Shown in pieces: positions 24,878-37,500 of a stretch of 64,000 nt of DNA. Every line of letters begins with the position of its first letter. Within the stretch, counting starts at the first letter, position 1. Made by a program: the position numbers and the translations under genes. The notes below the pieces were generated by a model. It ran no database searches and had not been told where the DNA came from. It saw only the letters and a list, made by a program, of their open reading frames with translations. Location: assembly GCA_916613615.1 (NCBI GenBank), contig OU744736.1, forward strand, positions 55,123,600-55,187,599, written 5' to 3'. Origin of the DNA: Steromphala cineraria. Taxonomy: Eukaryota > Mollusca > Gastropoda > Trochida > Trochidae.

Positions 24878-25811
24878 TCAACCAATCATCACTCCGCCAA
24901 ACGATGATCCAGCTAAGACTGTTGCTGAGGTCAATAGCTTTACATATACAGTGTCTCCAACTGTTAGAGGTACAACATGCAGTCCATGGACCACTCTTAC
25001 ATTACGATGACCAGAAGTCACGTGTGCAGGTCCAACGTAACCACCGTATGAAGAGCCCAAGTTGACTTGTCTTGCAATGAGCGTAACAACGTCGTGACTG
25101 TCTTCAATTGAAGCTGGTTGAGTTGTATGGCTCTCCGACACATAGACAGTGAACCAGAACTGTTAGGTTCCTGTTGAAGGTGCTATGAACGTTCCTCTTT
25201 GGCCATCATATCCACCTCCGTCTTTGAAAGGCACGCTGTCGAATTTGATAACAGTTGCACATATGTGGGAGGTTGTTCTTACTTCAAATGCCACAGGTTT
25301 GCTACCTGAAAAATCACTTATTGCATTTCCATAGCTTTCTTCATCCTACGTCTTTCGACGGGCAATACTAGCTATCTTAAAGATTGCTTTAGTGATCTAA
25401 AGCAAGGGTTTTCAGGTTGTGAATGATAACCACTTTATAGGTGGGCTGTTATATGTGAAATTATTCATAGTTTGGTTATCATTTTGAAAATGCAGTGTAA
25501 CAGATTTTGACAAAATCTTTTTGAACTATGTACTGAAGGGTAATTCAAAACATATGTGAAAATGTTAACAATACAATAATAAACATTTTGTTAACCTGAC
25601 AATAATATTGATCATCTAAACGTAATATGAATCATAATAAAAATATCAATATATACTGAATGTTTAGTTTTGAATAGTTTATTATATACACCGTTTCAAA
25701 TAATATAGATGTGGTTTGATTATTACATCTTGAATATGTTTCAAAACTTATAAACTTATACCAACCAGCTGTTATAGTTGTCGAATTTGCGGTAAGGTTG
25801 TGAAGATCACC
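24878..25811 (-). pseudogene. C1q-4: C1q fragment lacking exon 1
   Basis: The exon 3 homologue spans 24878-25305 (428 nt), reading from KPVAFEVRTTS to SSFGGVMIG. Codon 25163-25165 is TAA where the relatives have TAT (the Y of GTYQFWF), and two codons are missing near GHRNVRV. The exon 2 homologue is 25766-25811 (GDLHNLTANSTT), with a weaker gttggt donor. No exon 1 for a signal peptide or coiled coil is found upstream to 30 kb. It is a third copy of the minus-strand C1q subtype, inactivated independently of the other two. Confidence 0.8.
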
Positions 25812-26489
25812 CTAAAAAATCAGTAATGATTAAAGCAATGTCCTTCCAATTCAAATACATAAAACATTCCTAAATATTGTGGCAATTGTTTGATGCAAAC
25901 GAATCTTCAAACGACTGAATATTGCTTAAAGTTACACTCAACCCTCTATCTGTCATTGTACAAAACAGTTTGATGTCACAACAATTGGAATTTTGGATAG
26001 AGTCTAACACATCATTTAGGAACGTCTTTGGTTTTACACATGTAACCAGCCATCTTGAAAACTAATTTCATATATATGTTAATATTGTATACTGATTTCG
26101 ACGTTCTTATCAAGAATTAAATTTGTTACTTATCAATCAAATGCTTGTCATTATGATTATGAAATTTTGGTTGGAGAAAAGAAAGTAAATTGAACCTGTC
26201 TGTTTTGTCGCACTAAGTTAACAAAAGAATGGGGATTCTTGGGAACAGTTGTACCTGTTGAAAAGTTTGAATTCGCCTATTTGGAACACTATTCGCACGT
26301 GCCAAGGTGTTCAGATATATTCCTAAAAAAATATATATCATTTTCACCTCCAACTCGGTTAATAACTATAACTTCTTTTCTATAATGCAAACATGTACTT
26401 ACGCTCTCTCTTACAGATCGATATTCAAAGTGTAGTGAAGTTCAATTTTTGTAAAGTATTTAAACTATATTCATTGTAGTTTTTGAAAT

Positions 26490-26800
26490 TTTTTGTGACC
26501 AAACTAGAGAAAATCGGAGACAATTTACCAAAATGATCGAAACAGCAGTCCTGTCGACATGAAGGCAAATCAAGTGTGACCTTCTCACAATGTGCGATTC
26601 TTAAATTATTGCTTGAAAGCCGCCTTTGTTACGCACTACTAGATTTCGTTTCTTATTCTCCGAATCAGGTTCTCGTTACCGCTCAAGTTGATACCCCGAG
26701 GACACATTGTGAATCCTACACACATAATGATGACGTCACCGAAAGCGGGTTCGTTAAATGTTATGGGTACTGTAATTTGGACGTCGAATTTTAATTAAAA
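26490..26800 (+). repeat. Dispersed repeat, inverted relative to 34660-34970
   Basis: Blocks such as GTGACGTCACCGAAAGC-like sequence followed by GGTTCGTTAAATG are matched on the opposite strand at 34700-34740, and the similarity covers about 300 bp with many differences. Confidence 0.6.
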
Positions 26801-27567
26801 CGTTTGGATTTTTCTACCCGAGTGATATATTTCTTTTTTCTATAGCTAAATTTAATTTGGAAATTTGATCAACAATTAGCGCTTTTTACCGTACAATGAA
26901 TATTGTTCTCGGCATAATAAAGTTAACGGATATTTACGGCATCTGTTGAGCTCATATATAGATAAACATGCCAATTTCAAAGGTCAATGTCGAAACTTCT
27001 TTTTGAATTTCCAATTAAGTCACAAGCATTAAAATTTATGAAGACTTCAGTAACGTTGAGAGACATTCAAATATAAATGATACATTGCAGAGACATTAAC
27101 TAAAGAAATTACAAAACGAATTCAATGTTGTTTTACTTAAATGTATGACTAAGCCGTGCACAAACTCTGCCATCGTAGGTTGAATGAAACTGACCGAACA
27201 ATTATCAAAGGCAGTATAAGTATCATGTTCAATCACTTCATTGACCCAACCTTCAATGGTGTTTACTTCAGGATACTTTTGGATAAGACAAATCCATAGG
27301 CTATCTTCTAGTTTAGCTCTCCGTTATTTTGTGTTGTTTCAACGCACGCTGTCATTGCAAACTTAGCTGAAGTTTGCCCCTAAGTGGGAAAGTTTGCCCT
27401 GTTCATGACGTCAGGCGAAAGAACGATAGTTCGCCAAATGAACATTTACAAAATAACTGAAACGGTAATTAAAACAATTTATGTGGAAGAATTACATGTA
27501 TGTTTTGTCAGTTCACCGTCACAGTCATGACACACTTCATTTGCATATATCAATGCGCGCATCTTAA

Positions 27568-27897
27568 AGGGGCAGTATCACGTTTTAGTGGGAATATTAG
27601 GTGATGTCAGGAAAAGGAAAATTAATTGTTCCAATTGAAAGACGATGTACTCAAACTAAATGAAGCAGAAATAATTCAAATATTTAATGTAAAGGTTAGC
27701 CATGCGATTCCTTTTTCTTACACAAAATGAATTAAAGGTGTTCACACAACATGGCCGCCCGTGCAAAGTTTCTCCTCTGTCTATGGATTGTGTTATGAGA
27801 TTTTTGACACTATCAAAACAATACATTAAGCATTACCGTTCAATTATCAGGGAATTTTTAAAAATATAAAATTATCAAAAAACGTGCTACTGCCCCT
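27568..27897. mobile_element. Complete 330-bp TTAA-type MITE
   Basis: The ends AGGGGCAGTATCACG and the complement of AGGGGCAGTAGCACG are inverted, with TTAA on both sides (27564-27567 and 27898-27901). Its interior shares the GGCCGCC and ACACCTTTAATTCATTTT-type blocks with 1550-1725 and with 42080-42260. Confidence 0.75.
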
Positions 27898-27966
27898 TTA
27901 AAAGAACTATTAAAATGGTATTACCAGGCAATTTTCGAATAAAATTTTCAAAATGACATTGTATGA

Positions 27967-28122
27967 TAACGAATTTATCATTCTCGTGTGTTTTGGGATC
28001 GTAAATATCCTGCATTAGGAATAAACACTATGTATTTAGCTCAACCCGGCCAAGGCTCGCAAAATACAATGTTTATTCCTAATGCAGTTTTCGATACCAA
28101 AACACATTCGCACGATAACATA
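27967..28122. repeat. Long imperfect foldback
   Basis: The central arms (CTGCATTAGGAATAAACA at about 28011 and its complement ending near 28087) are close to perfect. Outer arms with TGTGTTTTGG and CCAAAACACA extend it to about 155 bp. Confidence 0.7.
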
Positions 28123-30134
28123 TACACAGTATAACAGCGCGAGATGTGATTGTCTCACTTTCGCGAGGAAACAATTGTTCATATTCAACACATACATAAT
28201 CATATAAAACCATCATTATATAACGTTCTCTTAAAATGTGCATGTTTCTTGAAACCAATAGAGCAAACCTGCCTATTGTATCAATTCACTAAAATCAAAC
28301 ACAAGAAGATTCCCAATATTTTACATCACCTTCAGTCAATATCGATATTGATAGCAGCGCATGTAAAATATTGAAAACCTTCGTGTGTTTGATGATAATG
28401 AGGACGAGGAGTCCTGTTTAATAACATTGTATACACTGGATCCTCTATGACATATTCAGCCCGATTCAATTATGTTTACACTATTTTTCGATAAAAGAGA
28501 GAGGGAAGAAATGAAGCAGTTCAATGAAGTCGCTTTAGAAGCCGAACTGCAAAAATCATAAGGATTAACTCCATTCATTAAAATAGTCAACATAAGGTTT
28601 GATCATTGTCGGTGACCACCTTCCTCGACCAATCAGAAGACAGATCACTCGTCCATCATATAATAATATTGTTTATTGTATAGCGTATATTCACCACGGT
28701 TATCGCCTTTGTGAACATAATTGTTCCGAGGTCAACAAAAGATTTGATTCAATTTTACTAAAATTGATAATTGTATAAAATTGGTCCAGTAGTTTCAGAG
28801 ATAAGAGTTATGATCCGGAAATGAATGGGAACACCAACGCCGACGGGAACTCAGCCAAACCCGATATGTCTCCCGACCCTTCGGGGGAGATAAAACAATC
28901 GTTATTTCCAGATGACGTTTGAGTTACACGAGAGTAAACTTGGCAATACCTGAGCGGAAGCGAGTGCTATAATTTGAAACATTGATGTCATATGACGCGA
29001 GTTTACATAATCACTCCGATGCCAATTTCATAAACAATGCCAAGAACGAAATTACTATTACAAATACGTTTTTTTTCTTTTCTGTGCAACATTGCAACAA
29101 CAGAAACAGTTCAGAACAACATATTTTATAACAATTTATGTACATATCTATTTATTGTCACCTAAACAAAACAAACTTTTTGAAGAATAATTTTGTACAG
29201 GAACCGATCTGTCGATAAATCGATAAAGCGTAGATATACAGATAGCAGAGCTTAATTGCTTATAATCATTTACATTAAACAAGTAGACTTCTCATCAACT
29301 CGAGGGATATTCAATTTTTCAATAGGTTTACATAAATGAAATCATTTACTTCAATCCAACTTGCATGGCGCACAGAATGTACAAATATTTGAATAAAACT
29401 TTAAACAAATAAAATAACATTCTACCAAATCTACAATTACAATATGAACAATATTGATCGAAAAACCCATATGAGTTTCCCATTACATCTAAGGTCATTC
29501 CCTCAAAACGACTTACAAATAGCCCACGAGAACACGATTATATCTGACAGATTCAGATACAACCATCAATCAAAACCAGCTATCTACAATACCATCTTGA
29601 CATAGTGCACTATGATATCAATCCTACACGCAACCTTTCTTCAATTTATTCAATCTATTGGAAGGAATTTTATTAAGGAAGGAAGACGTTGTGTCATATC
29701 AGAGACATTGTTCTCTTCTTAAACTTAATTGATTAAATAATGAAATTGATAGTCACTGTTTGTTTTGTTTAAAAAAATCATATTCTTTATTCTCTATTCA
29801 CCATCAACGGTGGCACAAGAGCATATATTTATATTCAAGCATATTACATATATACAATTTGAAGGTCGATTTTACATAAGCGTTGTCAGTACAGAGTTTA
29901 CAATTGTAATAAAATTGACCTATTTTTAAGAACTGAGAGTCTTTAAGCACACATCAGCATTTTCATTTTATGAACGTTGGGGAAAATGCAACGATATTCC
30001 GGTATGTATTTTTTCTCATATCTTCTTAAATGTCCTCAAAGGTTGGTGATTTGTTTCCTTTTAACCATTCTTGACTCCAAGATGCAACTCGCAAAAAATG
30101 AATAACTTGAAATACAGTAATCTTTAAGAAATAA

Positions 30135-30289
30135 AGTAGCCCTAACCATCATGTGTTTTGCAATAAAGTATAGTTTTGCCCTGAACTATTATAGTTAAAG
30201 CATGAGGCCGAAGGCCGAATGGTTTGACGTTATAATAGTTCAGGGCAAAACTATACTTTATTGCAAAACACATGATGGTTAGGGCTACT
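30135..30289. repeat. Perfect 59-bp inverted repeat (foldback element)
   Basis: Arms 30135-30193 and 30231-30289 are exact reverse complements around a 37-bp loop. A diverged relative stands at about 57175-57290, with the shared core TTTTGCCCTGAACTATTATA. It is likely a small foldback transposon family. Confidence 0.85.
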
Positions 30290-30630
30290 CTATTACTTTT
30301 CTAGTATGTCTGTTTTTTTACTCCTTTAAGTTATTTCTACTCCAAAAAGACATATTTTGTAATTCACGTTAGGCCGCGAATTAAAAAATCCTCGATCAGG
30401 GCCATATCTTGTGACGTCATACCCGATTGTTATTGACGTCATGGGCCATTGTTTCGTGACGTCACTCAAAAACTATACCTTATTGCGGAATAAAGGGTGG
30501 GCGGCGCCTTTGATCTTTTCGGGAACAATACTAGAATTGCTTTTAGGCTGAGCTTTTCACATACTTTCAGAAATGAATCTGTTTTCAAATTGTCGTGATT
30601 TTGTTTCAATTGCTGTTCATGCAAGTATTG

Positions 30631-31393
30631 AACAATAAGGACAATTCTTATGGATGAACAACTTCTTTATTCTGTGTAAGCGACGTTTCGACATAGATTC
30701 TAATGTCGTTGTCAAGCAAGTGATACATGTTCAAGGATGGTGGAAATATATACATGGTTAGGGAAGGGTTGTTTATACAATAAATAAGCTTGATGTACAG
30801 TGTTGTGATGAGAAAATGAGCAATGTTGATAGGATGTACAAAAAGGATTAAGTTGATTGGAAGCCAAATAGATGTTTTTACAAGGGAAGAGGTTGATGTA
30901 CATTGATTGAGTAGGTACCACACCCCACAAGTTGTGTTTATACAATGGATGAGATTGGTATACATGATGAAAGTAATGAAGAAATGATGGTGAAATTATG
31001 AATGACAATGTTGAGGATTTACAAAGATAAATTATTTTAACAAGTCATGGTAGGCCCTTGGGATGAAATATCCTTCATCTCTGTTGAGAGAAGGGTTAAT
31101 CTTTTTGATGTGAACTGCTTCGAGGAGTTTGCGGATTTTGTAGTCAGGCTGGTTTCTTTCTATGATGCTGATGTTGCTCCAGTTGATGATGTGGCCGGGG
31201 TTGACGTTGGCATGATCTGCAATTGCTGATTTTGAATCGTTCTTTTTCACATCCTTGAACATGTATCACTTGCTTGACAACGACATTAGAATCTATGTCG
31301 AAACGTCGCTTACACAGAATAAAGAAGTTGTTCATCCATAAGAATTGTCCTTATTGTTCATCACACCAACTTCTAGAATGCCAATCAAAGAAG
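30631..31393 (-). mobile_element. Penelope-like retroelement remnant with inverted terminal repeats
   Basis: The 763-bp insertion is flanked by a 14-bp target duplication (TCATGCAAGTATTG at 30617-30630 and 31394-31407). It has perfect inverted 109-bp repeats (30631-30739 and 31250-31358) and a one-sided 35-bp extension (31359-31393). Inside, the minus strand encodes the end of a GIY-YIG endonuclease (31032-31262). Inverted pLTRs, a roughly 34-bp one-sided extension and a variable target duplication are known features of Penelope-like elements. Identical arms suggest a recent insertion. It sits 184 bp beyond the stop codon of the PHD-bromodomain gene. Confidence 0.85.
31032..31262 (-). pseudogene. 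C-terminal fragment of a Penelope-type GIY-YIG endonuclease
   Basis: The 76-residue frame contains SAIADHANVNPGHIINW, an internal KIRKLLEAVHIKK and PSLNRDEGY. This is the H...H...W / R..EA..I / NRD-G pattern that closes the endonuclease of Penelope-like elements. The RT and the N-terminal part of the endonuclease are missing, so it is a 5'-truncated copy. Confidence 0.75.
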
Positions 31394-31577
31394 TCATGCA
31401 AGTATTGTTTGCAATAATACGAATTGAGAAACGCATCTGTGCAAAAGTGTGTTCATTTTCCCGCATGAAACACTTTTATACAGTAAATTAGACATCACTT
31501 TCTGATGTCAAGTATTTTTACCATAAACCTACAATCACTAACAACACTTTAAATGATGCGGGAGATAATCTATTCTT

Positions 31578-34500
31578 TCACGAACAAGCTTTTTCTCCTG
31601 ATTTGAACACGTCCAAAGAATCACCAGATAGATACACAAGGTCCCGCTGGATCTGAAATCCGATTTCTATCATGGTGTGCGCAAGGCACTTTATTTCATC
31701 AAGTTTCCGTTTCCTTTCAACAGCAGACCAAGTATCTGAAGGTTGTGCTTGAGGTATGGGCAGGTAGGTGGCGACAAACTTGAGGTATGGAGGAAAATAC
31801 TTGGCGACCATCTCCTCGAAGAAAGCTCTCAGATACTTCCCAGCCTTACCGACCTCCGAGTTCTCCTGTAAATAATGAAACACAGTGAAATTGTACGTCA
31901 TCTAAGCAGTTCAATAATTTGTACTATTGAAGATAGTGTGATCCAAAATGTAAACTTTGTTCAATATCTAAACGGCATATATCCTGCAAACAATGTGAAT
32001 CTATCAGTGGGGCTATGAATATAACAACAAGTATTTGTCACAAAGGTGACAAGATCCCCCGCCGCAAATGGATGTGAACAGAATGCATACTGTATACATA
32101 GAAACATTTGTCTACACTTGTCATGCTACTAGATGTCATTTAGACCACAACAAATCAACTGGTCCCTGGGTCTTCCGAATATCAAGCTTTGTGGGGAAAA
32201 AAGAAGAGAACAAGAAGACACAGTCATCAACATCCCCCGCCAGATTTGTTCTTATTTTAAATTAAGTCAGAACCTTCTCCTAAATACTCGAGTGTACTCA
32301 AAAAAATATCATGATATCGAACTCCATCAAGGTATTGATACCCTGAAGGCACACATAAAATTTGATGATCCTATCTGTAACAGTTTCTGAGAAAAATTGG
32401 CTCCTTTGAAGACACCTCGAACAGAGTCCCAAAAAAACGTAACAAGGGCAATAACTCCGGAAAAAATATTTGCGCGGTTCTGATTTTCGAACTCCATCAA
32501 GGTATTCATACCCTGAAGGCACACATAAAATTTGATGATCCTATCTGTAACAGTTTCTGAGAAAAATTGGCTCCTTTGAAGACACCTCGAACAGAGTCCC
32601 AAAAAACGTAACAAGGGCAATAACTCCGGAAAAAATATTTGCGCGGTTCTGATTTTCGAACTCCATCAAGGTATTGATACCCTGAAGGCACACATAAAAT
32701 TTGATGATCCTACCTTTAACGGTTTCTGAGAAAAATTGGCTCCTTTAACTCTAACGGACGGACGCACGCACGCACGCACGGAGCTCAAACCTATATCCCC
32801 CTTCCACTTCGTGGCGGGGGATAATAAAGAGAACAGTTCTTAACATATCAGCCTTAAAATAAGCTTTAATGCATGTTGGCTTCACTGTGATTTGAAAATC
32901 ATGTGAAAGTCACCAAAACCAAATTGGCCCGGTGTCTTCCTAAAATAAATTTATTAAAAAATCCAGTGAATGTTTCTTGAGATATCACACTAACAAGCTT
33001 AACATGCAGGTAATTTGAGGAAAAATCAAAAGTTCTGCTGTGACTTTGAAAATAATGTGAAGTCCATCATAATTCCCTTGGTCCTGCGTCTTCACTATAA
33101 GATTATTTGCACAAGTTATGAAGAGAATCCAGTAAATGGTTCCTGAGATATCCCACTGACAAGCCTAAAATGCAGCTTTCAATGCTGAAATTTTCAAAGT
33201 CTCGCTGTGACCTTGAAAATAATGTGAAGGTCAACAAAATCGACTGGGCCCGGCACCTTCCCAATAACATGCAATGTGTAAGTTATGAAGAGAATTCAGT
33301 TAATGTTTCTTGAGATATCCCGCTGACAAGCCTAAAATGCAGTTTTAAATGCTTAAATTTTCAAAGCCTCGCTGTGACCTTGAAAATAATGTGAAGGTCG
33401 CCAAATTCGAATGGGCCCGGCGCCTTCCCAAAAAGGTGCAATGTGTAAGTTATGAAGAGAATTGTTAACTTTAGATTTAAGATGAACTGAGAGCGACCCA
33501 ACATCTATCACTGCATGGGGTCATGAATGAAACAGTTTAATCGCGTAATGCACCTAAGTTATTTGGATGAGGGAACGGGCGTCTTGGTCAGCTGCTGGTA
33601 TGGGTATTGCTTGCCGTGTTGCCGGACTCTGAGGGTGTGTGTTTGGATATCGTATGGGACTCGGCCCGAAAAAGAACAAGAATTTGTACTTATGTGGATA
33701 GTGAGATCCCAAATATAACATTGTTACATTTATTCACTATCTGAACGGCATGTTTCCTTGGGCATGATTGCGTTGCAGTCACAGTAACATAGATTGATTG
33801 TGAGACAAATAGCCTTTACTGCAACGTTAATTTGAGGATATTGCTTATCACCAACTTATAGCACTCATGAAATAATTTTTAATAACAACGATAATGAAGG
33901 AATTAAGAGGGCACAATAAGATGAACATCTTCAAAACGTTGGGAAACAGCGGAGGTGAGAGATTGAACGACTGAACAAGTTGTAGTGCTATGTATTACCT
34001 GATTGTATGTGGCACAGTTCTGGAAGACGAGTTTGACGTCAGCGAGGAAATCTTCCATACAGTTGTAGTGGTTGAAGTGAGATCGGGCCAGCTTGGTCTT
34101 GATGGTCTTGAAGTCCATCGGGGTCTTGATAATCTTGTAGTAGTTGGGGACCTGGCAGGAACAGGATATACCATTTCATTATTTTGGTACGTAAACAGAT
34201 GTTGAAAACCTAGAATGACGTTAGCACTAATGTCAGATACGTATCCAAGATGTGCATGTCCCTGTTATTCCTTGTGCATATAACACGTTAATGGCACTTA
34301 TGTCATATTTAGGTCTCAGTGAATCTTAAGTAAATGTAAGTAAGCTTGTACCTAGTTAAAATATCGCTGTGTATACCCCACCTGTTTGCTGACTGGTTCA
34401 TGGAATGGTGCACTGTTGGAGTGACAATAGAGTTCCAGCATTATCCTCTCACACACCTGCAGACAAGGGGAGATAACTATATCAGTTCTGGTTTGCAGGT

Positions 34501-37500
34501 TTAATTTTGTTTAAAGGTGCTGTTTCATACTTGCATGCGGTTCAGGCTGAAATTTAGCTATTGAGAAAAGAAATACATCACTTTGTAGAAAAATCTTTCG
34601 TCGAAATTTTGATATCATATTTAGATTGTTTAAACAACAATAACATACTTATTTCGACGCCCAAAGCACAGTACCCCTTGTAGAAAGGGCATAGCATTTA
34701 ACGAACCCGCTTTCGGTGACGTAATCATTACGCGTGTAGGATTTACACCGTGTCACCACTAGCGTATTTGCGTTCGATGGGTAACAACTTTGGCAGCAAC
34801 GAATACTTTATTCGGAGAAAAAGAAAGAAAATCTAGTCATGCGCGACAAAGACGGTTTTCAAGCGTATATTAAGAGACCCGAAGTTGTGAGATTGCCACA
34901 CTTGATTCGCCTTTATGTTGGCTGCCGTTTCCGTAATTTTGGTAAATTATCTCATATTAAATTTCTTTTGGTCCGAATTTCCCTAGGCTGGTCGCTAAAT
35001 TAATACGAATACATTAACAATACTTTTTAAAATATTGCAAGTATGATACAGCATCTTTAAGATATTCTTTTTCATAAGTTATCAAGAGAAACACAATTAA
35101 CAATCACTGGCAAACAAACTGATACAAAAGAATCGTCTTCAAGCATGATTATTTTTGCATTGACATGTTTTCATGTAAGAATTGTCAATTACTCCCATTT
35201 TAATATCAAAAAGACAATACCAATGTCATAAGAAGGGAGGTAACTCCACCCACCATGATCTGCTTGTCACTGAGACCACTCGGTGCTTTCCTCTTGTTTC
35301 CGTTTCCGTTCATCTCGTGTGGGACAGGACTGCTGATCCTGATGTTGTCTCCCGTGGAACACAAGGTGCACACGAACACACCACTGGAACAGAAAGAGCA
35401 TGTTGGTGATACTGATTGCATAATTGATGTGTTACACTTACAATGAGAGATTTTTTCCAAATCTCCATAATTAGTTATACCTACTAGGTTCATTTAAATT
35501 AAAAACAGTATGTGTTGAAAAATTACGGAGTGGCTCAGTAAGCTATGGAGCAACTGTAGGCAACTGTCAAGTTTTATTTAGACGCATCACCGAGTCAGCA
35601 ATCAAATTCAGACTCCCGTTGTGTCGCGTGCGGTTCGAATTTTTACATATATTTATGACACAAAACTATGTATACCTTATATCAAAAGATCTCGTTGGTG
35701 AGAAATATTTACTGATATTTTCGAAATTGACATATAAATGCTATACTTGATTTTATTTCATCGTATTACACTTACTTTGGAGCTTCATTTATTTGCGGGA
35801 TGTGACAGTTGAGATGAAAGACCTTCGGACACTCGTCACAACACAAGACCTCTCCACCGAAGTGACAACACGCACAGTAGTCCTCGTTCGGGTCGCTGAT
35901 GCAGATGTCGCTGCTTCCCTTCCCACCAGAATGGTGCATCATGGGAGCTGACTCGTCAAAACCTTCCATACGTTTGTCATGGTCAGTTGCCTCTTCCAAC
36001 GAGATTTCCTCAACTGGAAGGTCGTCGAATGTCTGATCCAGATCGTTCTCAATTTCCTGCAAGTCAAAATAGTAGACTTATCACATGAACTCAACAAAAT
36101 TAATGATGAAATTGATGAATGCCTACATCTGGCTGCATCGAAGTGCTAGCAATTCTATTCAATGATATTGAAATGGATTAGCATGCGACTGAGCACATCG
36201 TATTCATTATTAGCAATATCTTAAATAAGTGCACAATCTAAAACCCTGTTCAATAAGTGCCTCATTAAACGTTCACTGACATTGTCATCATTTTTCAAAT
36301 ATATACTCGGCACGCTACACATCCTTGTATGTATTTGAAATGCAGTTGTCATTATTGTAAGTTTACTTATTGATAGCTCTATCAAACTATGCAAATTAAT
36401 TAGAAATAGCGTCATTTGCCGACGGCAGTATTTTTTATGAATGTCGATAACTCTTTAAATCTTTCGAGGACCTCCCAAATTAATGATATGATTAATCAAT
36501 GGCATCATAAAAGTGATATTTTAAACGAATGCTAAAAAAATTCATTTCTTCTTCCAATCTCGCCTTAAGCCTTATATTTTGAATATCGAATAATTTTAAA
36601 ATAACACATGTGATAATTATCTATGAGACGTATAAGACTCACCTCCGAGCATGCTGGTTGACTCCTGGGTTCTCCTTCCACCTTAGCGGCGGTGATCACA
36701 CAGTCGTTCTCATAGCTCGACCTCCGCTCCTGCTTGATCCTCACCCCACTGTAACATGTGTCATTATTTATCAATGATTTTATTGGTTATCTCTGAAAAC
36801 ACTTACTGATGTGGTGATGTCATAGTTAGTGACGTCATCATGTATGCAATAAATAAATGTCAATCGCTCCTGTTGTTCCTCACTCCACTGTAAAGTGCAT
36901 CAGAAATAAGAGTACTTGGCCAAGATTGTTCAAGCCCTTTAAGCATTAAGTCATAAGCTTATGTTACTGTATGGTAGTAACGGTTTTCTCGTATCTTAGT
37001 ATTAAGAATGCTTAAATCATGTAGGCTGTCCTTATATCCATTATCACACTTTCATCAAAGAGACCCAATAGGACTAAGGTTTCTAAAGCAGGAAATGGAT
37101 AAAACTTGTTTTGCTTTTACTTTCTAAGAATATAATTGCACCAAGTAGACATAATTTTTAGAATGGTGTATTCAAAAGGTCCACCTGATGAAGGGATGTT
37201 GTCAGACAGCTATCAGATTTCGAAGAAAGAACCTATCCGCCAGCTGCAAGTTATCATTTTAGATCGGGCCACAGACAAGAGCTTCTTCAATAAACCCTGT
37301 CTTACGTTTATGTAAGACAAATAGGATTGTCGGTTTGAGGTCTTATTGCCAGCAATAGCTAATAACAATTTGTAAAATGGTCTTAATTGTCTCACCTTGG
37401 AAATGTGTTGTCTGAGCCGGGTATTCTCAATCCGGGGCTTGGACCGATGTAGGGGCAACACACTTCCTGGTTGAAGCTTTGGGTCTGTGTAATATCTGCA

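Larger units (their letters stand above)
25812..30134. other. Repeat-rich spacer, no gene seen
   Basis: It holds a dispersed repeat (26490-26800), a TTAA-type MITE (27568-27897), a long imperfect foldback (27967-28122) and a piece (about 28780-28900) of the kind of AT-poor dispersed repeat ending in GGGGGAGATAA. Positions 29040-30120 are AT-rich without recognisable features. Confidence 0.5.

Noticed and set aside
31270..31320. Active hammerhead ribozyme
   Set aside because: The CTGATGA half of the core is not intact in either copy; kept only as a possible relic.
34000..34205. Plus-strand frame over the bromodomain exon
   Set aside because: Antisense shadow of the bromodomain coding exon.
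35520..35660. tRNA-like B box (GGTTCGAAT) and A-box-like segment in an intron
   Set aside because: The boxes are about 100 bp apart and no tRNA fold is possible; perhaps a SINE relic, but not supportable.
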